A stretch of 64,000 bases of DNA from Lunularia cruciata (lineage: Eukaryota; Streptophyta; Marchantiopsida; Lunulariales; Lunulariaceae). The position numbers were made by a program, and so were the translations under genes. Of the stretch, positions 9,103-18,714 are shown piece by piece. Numbering within the stretch: the first letter of the stretch is position 1; each line of letters starts with the position of its first letter. The DNA lies in the NCBI GenBank assembly GCA_948567375.1, contig OX419762.1:22026608-22090607 (forward strand), given 5' to 3'. A model generated the notes under the pieces. The model saw nothing but the letters and a program-made list of their open reading frames with translations. It searched no databases and was not told the origin of the DNA.

Positions 9103-10437
9103 ATCTGCCAAAGGGATTACCCTCCGATCTAGGTATGCCCTTCAAGATCGAGTTATTGCCAAGGAGTACTCCAATGAGTAGACCAATCTTTTGGCTCTCA
9201 CCAAAGGAGTTGGAGGAGTTGTGAACAACACTTACAGATTTGTTGGAGAAGGATTTCATATGACATAGTACCTCTCCTTGGGGAGCACTAGTACTATTTG
9301 TTCCAAAGAAGGATGGAGGACTTTGTTTCTGTATTCATTACTATGGACTCAATAAACAAACCGTGAAGAATGCATATCCCTTGCCTCGGATTGATGACCT
9401 GCTTGATCAACTAAGTGGAGCACGCTACTTTTCCAAGCTGGATCTTCATAGTGGCTACTGGCAAATTCCTATTGAAGGAGAGGACGTGCAAAAGACTGCT
9501 TTTTGCACAAGGTATGGACATTTTGAGTGGAGAGTTCTACCTTTCGGACTCACTAATGCTCCAGTAGTCTTCATGAATCAGATGCATCGGGTGTTGGAGG
9601 GACTATTGGATTGGACTATTGGTGGTGGTGTTCTTAGATGATATCTTAATCTATAGCAGGACAGAGGCAGAACACGTGAATCATGTGCGAGAAGTCCTAA
9701 GATGACTACGACAATGGAAATTTTACTACGAGAAGTCAAAGTGTGCTTTTTGGCAGAAGGAGGTTACCTTCTTGGGTCATAAGATCTCATCACAGGGGAT
9801 CAAGATGGAAGAAGAGAAGATCAAGGTCATTACTAATTGGCCTACCCCAAAGGATGCTATAGAAGTACAAGCATTCAATGGATTGGCTAGTTTTTACCGT
9901 TGGTTCATCCACTATTATGCTCACGTAGCTGCACCATTGATTGACCTCTTGGGAAAGAACTCAAGCTTCTAGTGGACCACCAAGCATAAAGAAGCATTCC
10001 AGAAGTTAAAGTATATGGTGTCTTCAAGACCCATTCTTCAACCATATGATCCTCAACTACCTTGTGTGGTTGATTTTGATGCTTCTAACTCTGCAATTAG
10101 AGCTGTGTTGCAACAAGAATTTCTAGATGGACTACATCTTATTGCCTTTGTGTCTCGCCGACTAAATACAGTTGAAAGAAATTACTCTGCTCAAGATCAA
10201 GAACAACTTGCAATGGTATATGCCACCAAGGTATGGAGGCATGATCTCTTGGGGAAACAAGTGATCATGCGTACTGATCACAAGCCATTGTTGCAGACCT
10301 TATACTTGGAGTAGATGAAGAGTCGGCATCATCGATGGGAAGAGCAACTCCAATTGTTTGACATCAAACTTGAGTACAAACCAGGTTGGTTCCATGTCAT
10401 CCTTGATGCTCTATCACAACAAACTGATTTGAAGGCT
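9103..10437 (+). pseudogene. A1 reverse transcriptase and RNase H
   Basis: RT motifs in order: [59 protein letters not shown] and FLDDILIYS (about 9625-9655, the catalytic DD box). A one-base shift near 9620 separates the DD box from the preceding frame. Thumb and RNase H follow (PKDAIEVQAFNGLASFYRWF; VVDFDASN with its acidic residues; YSAQDQEQLAMVYA; TDHKPL near 10275). A TAG at 10315 replaces a Gln codon (CAG) present in related copies. Stops and shifts make it inactive. Confidence 0.9.
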
Positions 10438-11590
10438 CTTCCTCTCATCACGGCGGCAATTACAACGGTGTCCATTGACCCTAAGGTCCATAATGAGTTT
10501 CAATCATCTGCTTGTTGGGAGCATGTGAGCTTGGATCTCATCACATCCTTGCCAAAGACAAAACAAGGACACACCGCAATCGTGGTGTTTGTGGATAAGC
10601 TTAGTAAGCAAATCCACTTGGCACCAAGCTGTGATACCGTGGATGCTCCAACCTTAGCGCAAATCTACTTTGACAATGTCTTCAAGCATCATAGGATGCC
10701 ACATGTACTCATCTTTGACCGTGATCCTCAATTTACCGGGGAGTTTTAGCAAGCACTCTTCCAGATACTTAGCACCAAACTTGCTTTGTCCACGGCCTAT
10801 CATCCTCAAACTGATGGACAAACCACCAAACGTGCAAATCATACATTGGAGGATAGGTTGCGGGCCTTTGTCAATGTCCACCATACCAATTGGGATGAAT
10901 GTCTTGCAGCTATAGAATTTGCCTACAACAATTCCAAACAGGCAAGCACCGGATTTTCTCCCTTCTTTCTCAATTTTGGCCAAGATCAGCTTGTTCTAGA
11001 TTCTCTTCTTGCTCCCCCTCTCTCTCAGGTTCCTCATACTTCCACATTCTTGACCACTATATCCCAATCTCTCCAACAAGCCAAGTCTCACCTCCTTGTT
11101 GCTCAGAATCGCCAAAAACAATATGCAGACCACCATCGTCGTGATCTCACTTTTGAAGTTGGTGATAAATTCATGCTATCCTCTAGTAACCTCCCTCTCC
11201 CACTTGATACCCAAGTTTGGAAACTTGCTCCTAATTGGATAGGACCCTTTGATATCACCTACATTGTCTCTCTTGTTGCTTATCGACTTGCCTTGCCTTG
11301 TCACATGCATATCCATCCTGTCTTTCATGTTTCCAAGTTGCAACCCTTTGTTCCTTACCCCTCTTCCTTTTCCTCTTGAGTCTAACCTCCTCCTTTGCCT
11401 GTCCCTATCAATGATCATGAGGAGTACGAAGTTGATTGTATCCTTGCGCGTTGCCATATTCAACAAGACCGTCGCCAACATACGGAGTACAAGGTTCTTT
11501 GGAAAGGGTATCCTCTTCATGATGCCACATAGGAACCTCTTTCCCACTCCAAAATGCACAGATGGCCATCAAGGAATTCAAAGCTTCACT
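10438..11590 (+). pseudogene. A1 integrase (zinc domain deleted) and chromodomain
   Basis: The catalytic core is recognisable: WEHVSLDLITSLPKTKQGHT (first Asp), then FDRDPQFTGEF (second Asp) and STAYHPQTDGQT with the region of the Glu. Compared with A4, about 0.35 kb around 10505 is missing, removing the entire H2C2 zinc-binding N-terminal domain. The C-terminal part (FEVGDKFMLSSSNLP, WIGPFDITY, HIHPVFHVSKL) runs into a chromodomain at about 11413-11570 (EYEVDCILARCHIQ ... YKVLWKGYPLHDAT-stop-EP). The conserved Trp is a TAG. Chromodomains steer insertion to modified chromatin and define the chromovirus clade. Confidence 0.9.
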
Positions 11591-11612
11591 GGCGACGAGG
11601 ATATCACCAACT

Positions 11613-11627
11613 AGCGGCAGGGGAATA
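11613..11627 (+). other. Polypurine tract (A1)
   Basis: AGCGGCAGGGGAATA directly before the 3' LTR, the usual site for plus-strand priming. Confidence 0.75.
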
Positions 11628-12050
11628 TGTAACAATATGGAGTTTAGCGATGAAGTTAGTCGGGCTTACGAAGTAGATAATAAGACAAAATAGCCTAGAA
11701 TATTCTAGAAGCATCTAAGAAGCTTCTTGGGAAGCTTCCCAACTAGTTAACTTGTGCCCTAAGCAGGTAGCGTCTAGAAGGAAGCTTCTAGAAGCTTCTA
11801 ACTAGCTTAGCTTGCATGCCAAGTAGGCGGCTTCTAGAAGGAAGTTTCTTGAGAAGCTTCCTGGCTAACTTGGCTTGCACTCCAAGAAAGCGGCTCAAGG
11901 AAGTTTCTTGAGAAGCTTCAAGGGTCTTGTATGCTACCTATAAATACCAAAGCTGAAGCTCATGCTGGGCATTCGGAGTTTTCCCGCATTGGAGTGTCCC
12001 AATGTGAGTTTCCATTCTCCTATTTCTCTCCTCGGTTTTGGTCTTTTACA
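11628..12050 (+). repeat. A1 3' LTR (423 bp)
   Basis: TG...CA ends. Same modules as the 5' LTR without the 20-bp insertion. Perfect three-unit (11698-11710) and four-unit (11781-11798) heat shock elements, and a TATA box at about 11939-11946. Right target duplication GGTTT follows at 12051-12055. Confidence 0.95.
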
Positions 12051-12055
12051 GGTTT

Positions 12056-15034
12056 ACATAGCTTATAGTTTGTGGTTTGTGTGGTAAGCATTGGTTTGCA
12101 TGGCCTGTGTAACTAGGTTTGCATAGTGGCCATATTTGGATTTGCTCATGCGCCCAAGTTTGCATGGCAATTATGGTTTGTAGGGTTGCCATGCTTCATT
12201 TTTATGGATGTGGTGAAGGTTTGCACAGCCAAAGGAATGGAGCTTAGATTTTGAAAGGCCATTTTTTACATGGAATTTGGAATTTACAATACGGAGATGG
12301 TACATATTGACATATTTGTAGGTAGTATTGTGTGCAAAGTTAGCATGCACTTGGGAGAGAGACACTCATAAAGAGATAGGCATAAAGAGAGATTTTGTTC
12401 TAACCACAATTATGATTCACAATGCATTTTTTTGCCAATGGTTACTATAGAGAGGAGGAAGATAATTCCACAAAGCATGGTGGAAGATTGGTTTCTTGTG
12501 AGAGATAGGACACCTAGGAGATATCTAGGTAGGCAATGTGCATATCCTACATTCAGACCATTTTTTGGGCTCTTGTGTTCATTGCTTATTCCAACATGGT
12601 GTCCTAAGATTATGCATGGGAACATCATTCTTATACTAAAGAGTATAATGGCACAATCTAGTCTAGTGGACTATGATTGGGCCAAGCTTATGTTGTTGTA
12701 TATTGAGGTGGAGCTTGTTGTAATCCAGAGGCAGCTTGGGCACCAAGATAGTAGAAGCTTTTGTGTGACGCATGTGGGATAGGTTCTCATCCCTTTGTTC
12801 ATAGAGAGTAGATTTCTCAATGAGTATGAGATTATATATAGTATTGGAGCTTTAGAGGAGGAGGTTTATATTCATAAGCAACTAGAGGAGGGAGAGCTTG
12901 CACCTAATGAACAATTAGGTGATTGAGAGTTTAGTTTTAGTTTGGTACACCTTTTGATAAAGGTTAGCTAGCCCCATGGACATGTTTGTATATTTCTGAT
13001 TTTTATATACATTGTTTTCACTATTATAAGTGGAAAATTGTGGATAACCCTTTATGGATTATAGATAGTACTACATGGTTTTGTTTGTTGGATTAATATG
13101 CTTTGAAAGATTGTGTACATGTCACTTTCATGATGTTAGAGTACCTAATCTCCATGAGCACCTTGATGATTTGTGAGCCAGCCTATCTCTCACTCAGGAT
13201 GAACCTCTAATGGCTATTATGGTAGCACACCATGGACTAAGAAGGCAAAGAACCCTAACTCTATCATACTCCTCCAAGGCTAACACTCCAAGACTGAAAC
13301 CATTGCTCACTAGAGAACTCAACGCAAGAGATAGTTGCAAATGAAAGGATGATGAGTACCTCCTCATCCCTAGTTTATATACTTGTGAAATAATTACATA
13401 CCAAAGTTACCAATTATTGGAGTAACTCAAGTTATTGGGCTAAAAGTCAAATAAAGTCAAAAATCTAAAAGAATATCCATACTCATGGGAATTTTCTCCT
13501 GAGCATATGGTCTTATCTTGACCCAGTCACTAAGTCAAGGAGTCCTTCACATGGGCTTTCCTTGGACTATAGAAGAATCCAAAACAAAAAAGCTTGTGGG
13601 TCCAAGAGTTCTCAACTCTTTCCTTAAGGCCAAACACCTAGGAATAATACCAAGTCAACACACTAGAATCCAAAATAATGGTGCTCATCTTTTCTACTTC
13701 CTCTAAAGTAAGGTTCCCTCTATCTTAGCTATGACTAAATTTAGCTAATCATGAATAATGTAACCATCTCTATATAAATAGTATCTCTCAAGTACTTATA
13801 ATACCAAACTAAATATCTCAATAACACATACATGCACAAATGGGTGTTACATATCAAACTCCTCTTGATCCTCCCCATGCATCTCAAAGTGTTGATGTAC
13901 CAAAACCTAGTACCCATGAGCACAATGATCATCCACATAGTCTACATAGAGTGAGAGTTGAGCCACCTCCATTGCCATCACTTTTGAGTATCCTTGGAAA
14001 GGAGCACATGCACACTATGAATGAGAGTGGATTAGTCCCTCATGAGAAGAGACTATGAGAGAGATAGAGTAGCATTTTAGGCTAGAGGAGCAAATTTTGA
14101 GTGAGAAGGAGAGTAGGCTAGCTGAGCATAAGAGTATACTTGCATAGAAGTAGGAGCAGTTTTGGCTTGAGGAGCACCTTTTGTTTGAGAGAAAGAGTAG
14201 ACTAGCAGAGCAAGAGATGCATCTATGTATTGAGCAGAGTACTACTAGCAAGCATTTAGTAGGGTTAGTAAGAGTTATTAGGGAAAGAGAGGTAGATTTA
14301 ATACCATGAGTAGAAAGATTCATTGAGTTGGAAGGACTCATGAGAGATAGTAGGGAAAGAGCAGAGGGATATCAAGCTTAGGAGATATGATATATGAGAG
14401 AGTTCTCTATTACTATGGAACTATTGGAAAAGACTTATAGGGAAGTACATGAGGTGAGGACTTAGCTAGATACTCTTAGATTAGCATATGAGGATGCTCA
14501 CTAAGAGGCTAGAGAGTGGTTAGAAGTAGATATGTTATAGTATCCTTGGAGGTAGGGACTTAGACAGATCATGGTGATGACTCCTATGGTGTGGTAAGGC
14601 TCAAAGAGAGGCTAGTTTAGTTGATATGGAGACTCAAACCCTGAGCAAGGCTTTGTTAGCACATATGGGGACTCAAACCCATGGTCCATTTAGAGATCTT
14701 GCCATAGAGAAAGCCCTTTACACCATTGCCACCATAGACTTCAGGTTCTTCATTCAAAGTGCATATGGTAGAGAGACTACTACTCCATTATATGGGAGAG
14801 CATTGTCTTTGTGAGCCACTTGATCCAATCAGACTTGGTTGACTCTTGCAGGTGGCCCAAGAGAGAAGGCTTATTTGCATTTGGGAGAGAATATTGTATC
14901 TTGGAGACCTCACACCAAGGATGACATTGCACCTCCTTTGAGTTTTTGTGGTACTTACCACAAGTGCTTGTGGCTTCAAGAGCAAAAGGTATCTTTGATT
15001 GATAAGGTACAAAGACTCACTCATTTGAGAGAGC
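12056..15034 (+). other. Unidentified degenerate repeat-like region with traces of a coiled-coil protein
   Basis: 12056-12300 is rich in TTTGCATGGC words. A 116-codon frame at 12432-12782 (starting MPMVTIERRKIIPQS) and a following frame to about 12925 (FLNEYEIIYSIGALEEE) look like pieces of one protein. At about 14056-14530 the + strand, with stops and shifts ignored, gives Glu/Arg/Leu-rich heptad-like sequence (SRLAEHKSIL, LLFERKSRLAEQEMH, MELLEKTYREVHEVR), suggesting a coiled coil. No known domain recognised. 13000-13840 and 14560-15034 show nothing. It is probably an old transposon, but the class cannot be told. Confidence 0.35.
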
Positions 15035-15693
15035 TATAATTTTCTAAGGATAGGAGATATGCAAGAAAAGAAACACAAGAGAAATTCAAGAAAAGAGAGA
15101 AGTGCAAGAAAAATGCAAGAGAAATCAAGAAAAGAAACACAAGGTTTCATTCCTCAATACTATGATGTCTTAAAGGAGCACCTTGTCTTTATTATGTAAC
15201 AAAGAGGATCCACTCAAAGAGAGCTATATCCTCTGAATTAAATATATGGACTGGTGACATGTTAGTGAGCTCCACCCTTAGATTAACTTTATGGATTGGT
15301 GACATATTGATCCTTGTACTTGTTCTATTTGGTTGGTCAAACAAGTTTGACCAAAGGGAATCTTTGGGAAGTCTTATTGTAGGAAGCTTAGAACAACATG
15401 GATGAGGTATCATTAGAAACCTCTTGATGAGCAAATGAGGGGGGAGAAGGCAACACCTTTTGCCTCAAGAAGGGGGGAATATTTTTCATTTTCTGAGGCC
15501 TAATTCATCCAATGAAGCTTCCAAAATTGGCTCTAAAGTTTTCAAGGTGTTTTCAGCCTTTGCCATATTAATGGAAATACTCTTTTGGGAACACCTCTTT
15601 CTGATCTACTTATACCATCGTATATAAAATCCCTCAAGATACTACCAAGCTAATTTCTACCTCTAGATAATCTATCTAGCTAATGGTATTGCA
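15035..15693 (-). repeat. B2 3' LTR (659 bp)
   Basis: On the + strand it begins TATAATTTTCTAAGGATAGG (TGTAAT in other copies) and ends GGTATTGCA (GGTATTACA in others). The body matches the LTRs at 46420, 50240 and 58485, including the ATTATATAG-type TATA region in reverse and the CATCC...ATTGGTATT terminal block. No target duplication can be tested because the other end is missing. Confidence 0.82.
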
Positions 15694-17973
15694 AACCTCC
15701 TCCCTTTTAAGATGCAACGTCCTTGTTGTGAAGCTCTTGTTCAAAAAATTGCACCAATACCGGTGCAATGGTCAAGTTAGCTAGGGCTCCTATGGTACCT
15801 CATATAATGGTACCCTTTCCAATGTATAAGATATTACACACATTGATGGCGGATACCAAAAATGTATTTTTGGAGAATACGTTTGACTTCATATTCCTTC
15901 GTGCCATCAATGAGTGTTGGACAAGGTCTAACTTCTTGTATGGAAGGAAAGTGGGGCAGTCAGAGTGCATATCTACATAACAAGGAAACATGGACCATTA
16001 GATGGATCTTCATGTGTGGTGGTAGCTTGAGGTGATAGACCATTGTGCCAATTTGATGGATGATGGGAAAAGGGCCAATAAAACAAAGCTTGTGCTTATG
16101 AAGGCTTTTACTTTTCCACCACAGTGTTCAATTTTAGTTTTGGTGAAAAAATTGTCATTGAGATTCTAATCTCTTCAGATGAAGCATAGGAAAAACCTAC
16201 CAACAATCATTAGTAAACTTTTGAAAGATATATATTTTAATAACTTTTGAATATCTTTATCAATTTAAAATTGGAACAAAGGGAGGGCTGCCCAGACAGT
16301 GCTTTTCAGTTGCTTGGGCCAACAAATATGAGGTTGGTTATAGACAACCACACTTGATCCCTAACATTGAACTCCATGTGCCTACAATGTGCATCTACAT
16401 ATTGTTCTTTTTTGTTGATTTTGAGCTATCTATAACCTGTGCTTGGGATTCTCCACACACTATTGGATTCTAGAAACAAAAGTGTTGACAAGATTGACTT
16501 TTGTAGCCATTGGTTAGATCTTTACTAAGCTTGAAGGTATAAAAGGGTGTTCTCTATACATGAGGAAGAATAGTGTGACATAGGTAGATGCATACATTTA
16601 TAGTAGAGATAGACCACAAATCTCTTGTCTACCTTGAGACACAAAAAGATATGTCCTGTTGATAGATTCATTGGGTAGATTAGAGAAAATGGTTCAACAT
16701 GAAAATCACATATGTAGAAGATAAGGATCAACTTGTAGATGCATTCACCCAAATGCCTATGGTGAACAATCTAGTTATAGAGGTCAAGATGAATTCATAT
16801 TTTTACTACTACAAAGATTGACCTATAAATTGTAGGAGCTCAGTCATCCAAAGGTGTAACCAGCTCCCATAGGACTCCTTCAACCCTTTCCTAATTCAAC
16901 ACAATATTGGGAGCAAGTCATCATGGATCTGATTTGTGAATCGCACAAGATTGCCTTTGGTTTTGACTCCATTGTGGTCTATCTCCACTACAAATACCTC
17001 CTTGCCAAGATAATGCTTCCAATTCTTGGTTGCAAGAACAATAGCCAACACTTCTTGTTACAAGAGGTGTGATAGTTTTGCTTTGCCAATAATTCCCAAA
17101 TATGTAATTGGATTCCATTTGTCATTCCATTCCTATTGTAGGACTGTTCCTATCACAACATCTAATTTGTCTATAACTAGCTTGATTAGATGTTTTGGGT
17201 TATATCATTTCAAGATTTGGTGCATGTAGTAATACATCTTTCAATTCCTAAAAGGCCAACTCCTATACAGCTCCCCACACCCACTTCTTTCCCTTGCCAA
17301 GTAGTGCCATTAGGGGTTATGCAACCTTGGAGAAATCCTTGACAAATTGATGATAGAACCCAATCAATCCCAAGAAACTCTTGAGTTGAGTATGATCTTC
17401 TAGAGCTCTCCATTTCTAAATGACATATATTTTATCTCTTGAGGAACCTTTTCACTTACTCTATGCTCCAAGTAGTCTAATTAAGACTTGTAACACTTGC
17501 ACTTTGAGACTTTGGCAGACAATTGGTTCTATCACAAAATTTGGAAGACTTCTCGCAAATGTTTCTTGTGTTCTTCATTGTCCTATTGTAAACTAAGATA
17601 TCATCAAGGAAAATCATAATATACTTATCCAAGTATGGATAAAATATATCATTTATCAAACTCATGAAAGTGATTGGTGCATTGGTGAGACCAAATGGCA
17701 TTAGTAGGTACTCAAAGTAATCATACATTGTTTGAAAGGTAGTTTTGTGTATGGCTTCTTTTGTGATCCTAATTTGGTTAAAGAAATTTCTATAGAGCAA
17801 GTTTGGTGAAGTTTTTTGCCCCATTGAATTGATTGAATAGGTCATACATGTAAGGTAATGGGTATTTATTCTTCACTATTTGTTGATTTAGGAACCAAAA
17901 GTCAATGCACATGAGGATTGTACTATCCTTCTTCTTTGCAAACAAGAAAGAAGCCCATATGGTTATATGCTTT
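15694..17973 (-). pseudogene. B2 pol remnant (RT, RNase H, integrase C-terminus, chromodomain)
   Basis: RT is readable at 17480-17970 on the minus strand: [48 protein letters not shown] and IMIFLDDILVYN (catalytic DD present). RNase H start (TQEFLG...) lies near 17210-17410. The end of RNase H and the start of the integrase core (ITYVEDKDQLVDAFTQM ... YWEQVIMDL) are on the plus strand at 16603-16985. Integrase C-terminus and chromodomain traces return on the minus strand at 15760-16560. The second half of the integrase core is absent. Multiple stops. Confidence 0.75.
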
Positions 17974-18448
17974 TGTAACAATATGGAGTTTACCAATGGG
18001 TTAATCAAGATTAAAAAAAGTATCAAGTAGGCCAAATTAGCTAAGAATTATAAGAATATTCTAGAAGTATTTAGAAAACTACTTGGTACCTTCTAAGTAT
18101 TGGGTAATGTGCATACCAAGTGGTGCCTTCTAGGAGGAAGCATCCTTGCTAGCTTAGCTTGCATGACAAGTAGGTGGTTTCTAGAAGGAAGCTTTTTGGA
18201 AAGCTTCCTGGTTAGCTTGGCTTGCACTCCAAGTAGATAGCTTCTAGAAAAAAGCTTCTCAAGAAACTTCCTGATTAGTTTGGCTTGCACTTTAAGAAAA
18301 CAACTTTTTCTCAAGAGCCTTGTATGTTCACTATAAATATTAAAGCCCTAACTCATGCTAGGCATTTGGAATTTCCCTCATTCAAGAGTCTCAATAAGAT
18401 CTTTCACTTTGATCTTCCATTCCTTATTTCTCTCCTTGGTCTTTTAAA
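17974..18448 (+). repeat. A2 5' LTR (475 bp)
   Basis: Starts TGTAACAATATGG like A1. Its end is CTTTTAAA where the family has CTTTTACA. GAAGCTT dyads are eroded compared with A1. TATA box CTATAAATA near 18331. Confidence 0.88.
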
Positions 18449-18714
18449 TTGATATTAGAGCAAGAATGAGATAAATAGAACTTATGAACCACCAAATCCA
18501 TTTCTTCAAAACCATTGGGATTTTTGTGTCCATGTAATATCCAAGCGTCATTTCATGCCATTCATCATTTACACTTTAGGTAGAATTTTGGCTTGCAATC
18601 ATCTTTTCTAATGCACCCTTGGTACTTCCAATTCTTACTTATAGGGAATTGTGGAGATGTTGCATCTCCTTGTTAACTTAGATAAATTATAGGTAGTTTG
18701 ATAGAGTAGTAGCT

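Larger units (their letters stand above)
6725..12050 (+). mobile_element. Ty3/gypsy chromovirus A1, complete structure, coding regions dead
   Basis: The 5' LTR (6725-7167) and 3' LTR (11628-12050) both begin TGTAACAATATGG and end CTTTTACA. A 5-bp target duplication GGTTT (6720-6724 and 12051-12055) flanks them exactly. The interior has a primer-binding site for initiator Met tRNA, gag with zinc knuckle, protease, RT, RNase H, integrase and a chromodomain, then a polypurine tract. By hand the LTRs differ at about 22 aligned positions plus one 20-bp insertion, roughly 95 percent identity, mostly transitions. It is non-autonomous: many stops, and the integrase zinc-binding segment is deleted. 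It is the best preserved member of family A here. Confidence 0.95.
15035..17973 (-). mobile_element. Family B chromovirus B2, truncated and internally rearranged
   Basis: Left to right: a family-B LTR (15035-15693, the element's 3' LTR), polypurine tract, remnants of chromodomain and integrase C-terminus, then RNase H and RT, all read on the minus strand. It stops abruptly at the A2 insertion (17974). The protease, gag and 5' LTR are not found on the far side of A2, so the 5' half is lost. A segment of about 370 bp inside it (16603-16985) is inverted. Confidence 0.8.

Noticed and set aside
9000-9260. 165-codon minus-strand frame at 8762-9259
   Set aside because: It is antisense to the protease-RT linker and RT start of A1, which are supported by homology in four copies.
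14626-14814. ACTCAAACCC-containing direct repeat as a tRNA or primer-binding site
   Set aside because: No cloverleaf can be drawn and no LTR adjoins it.
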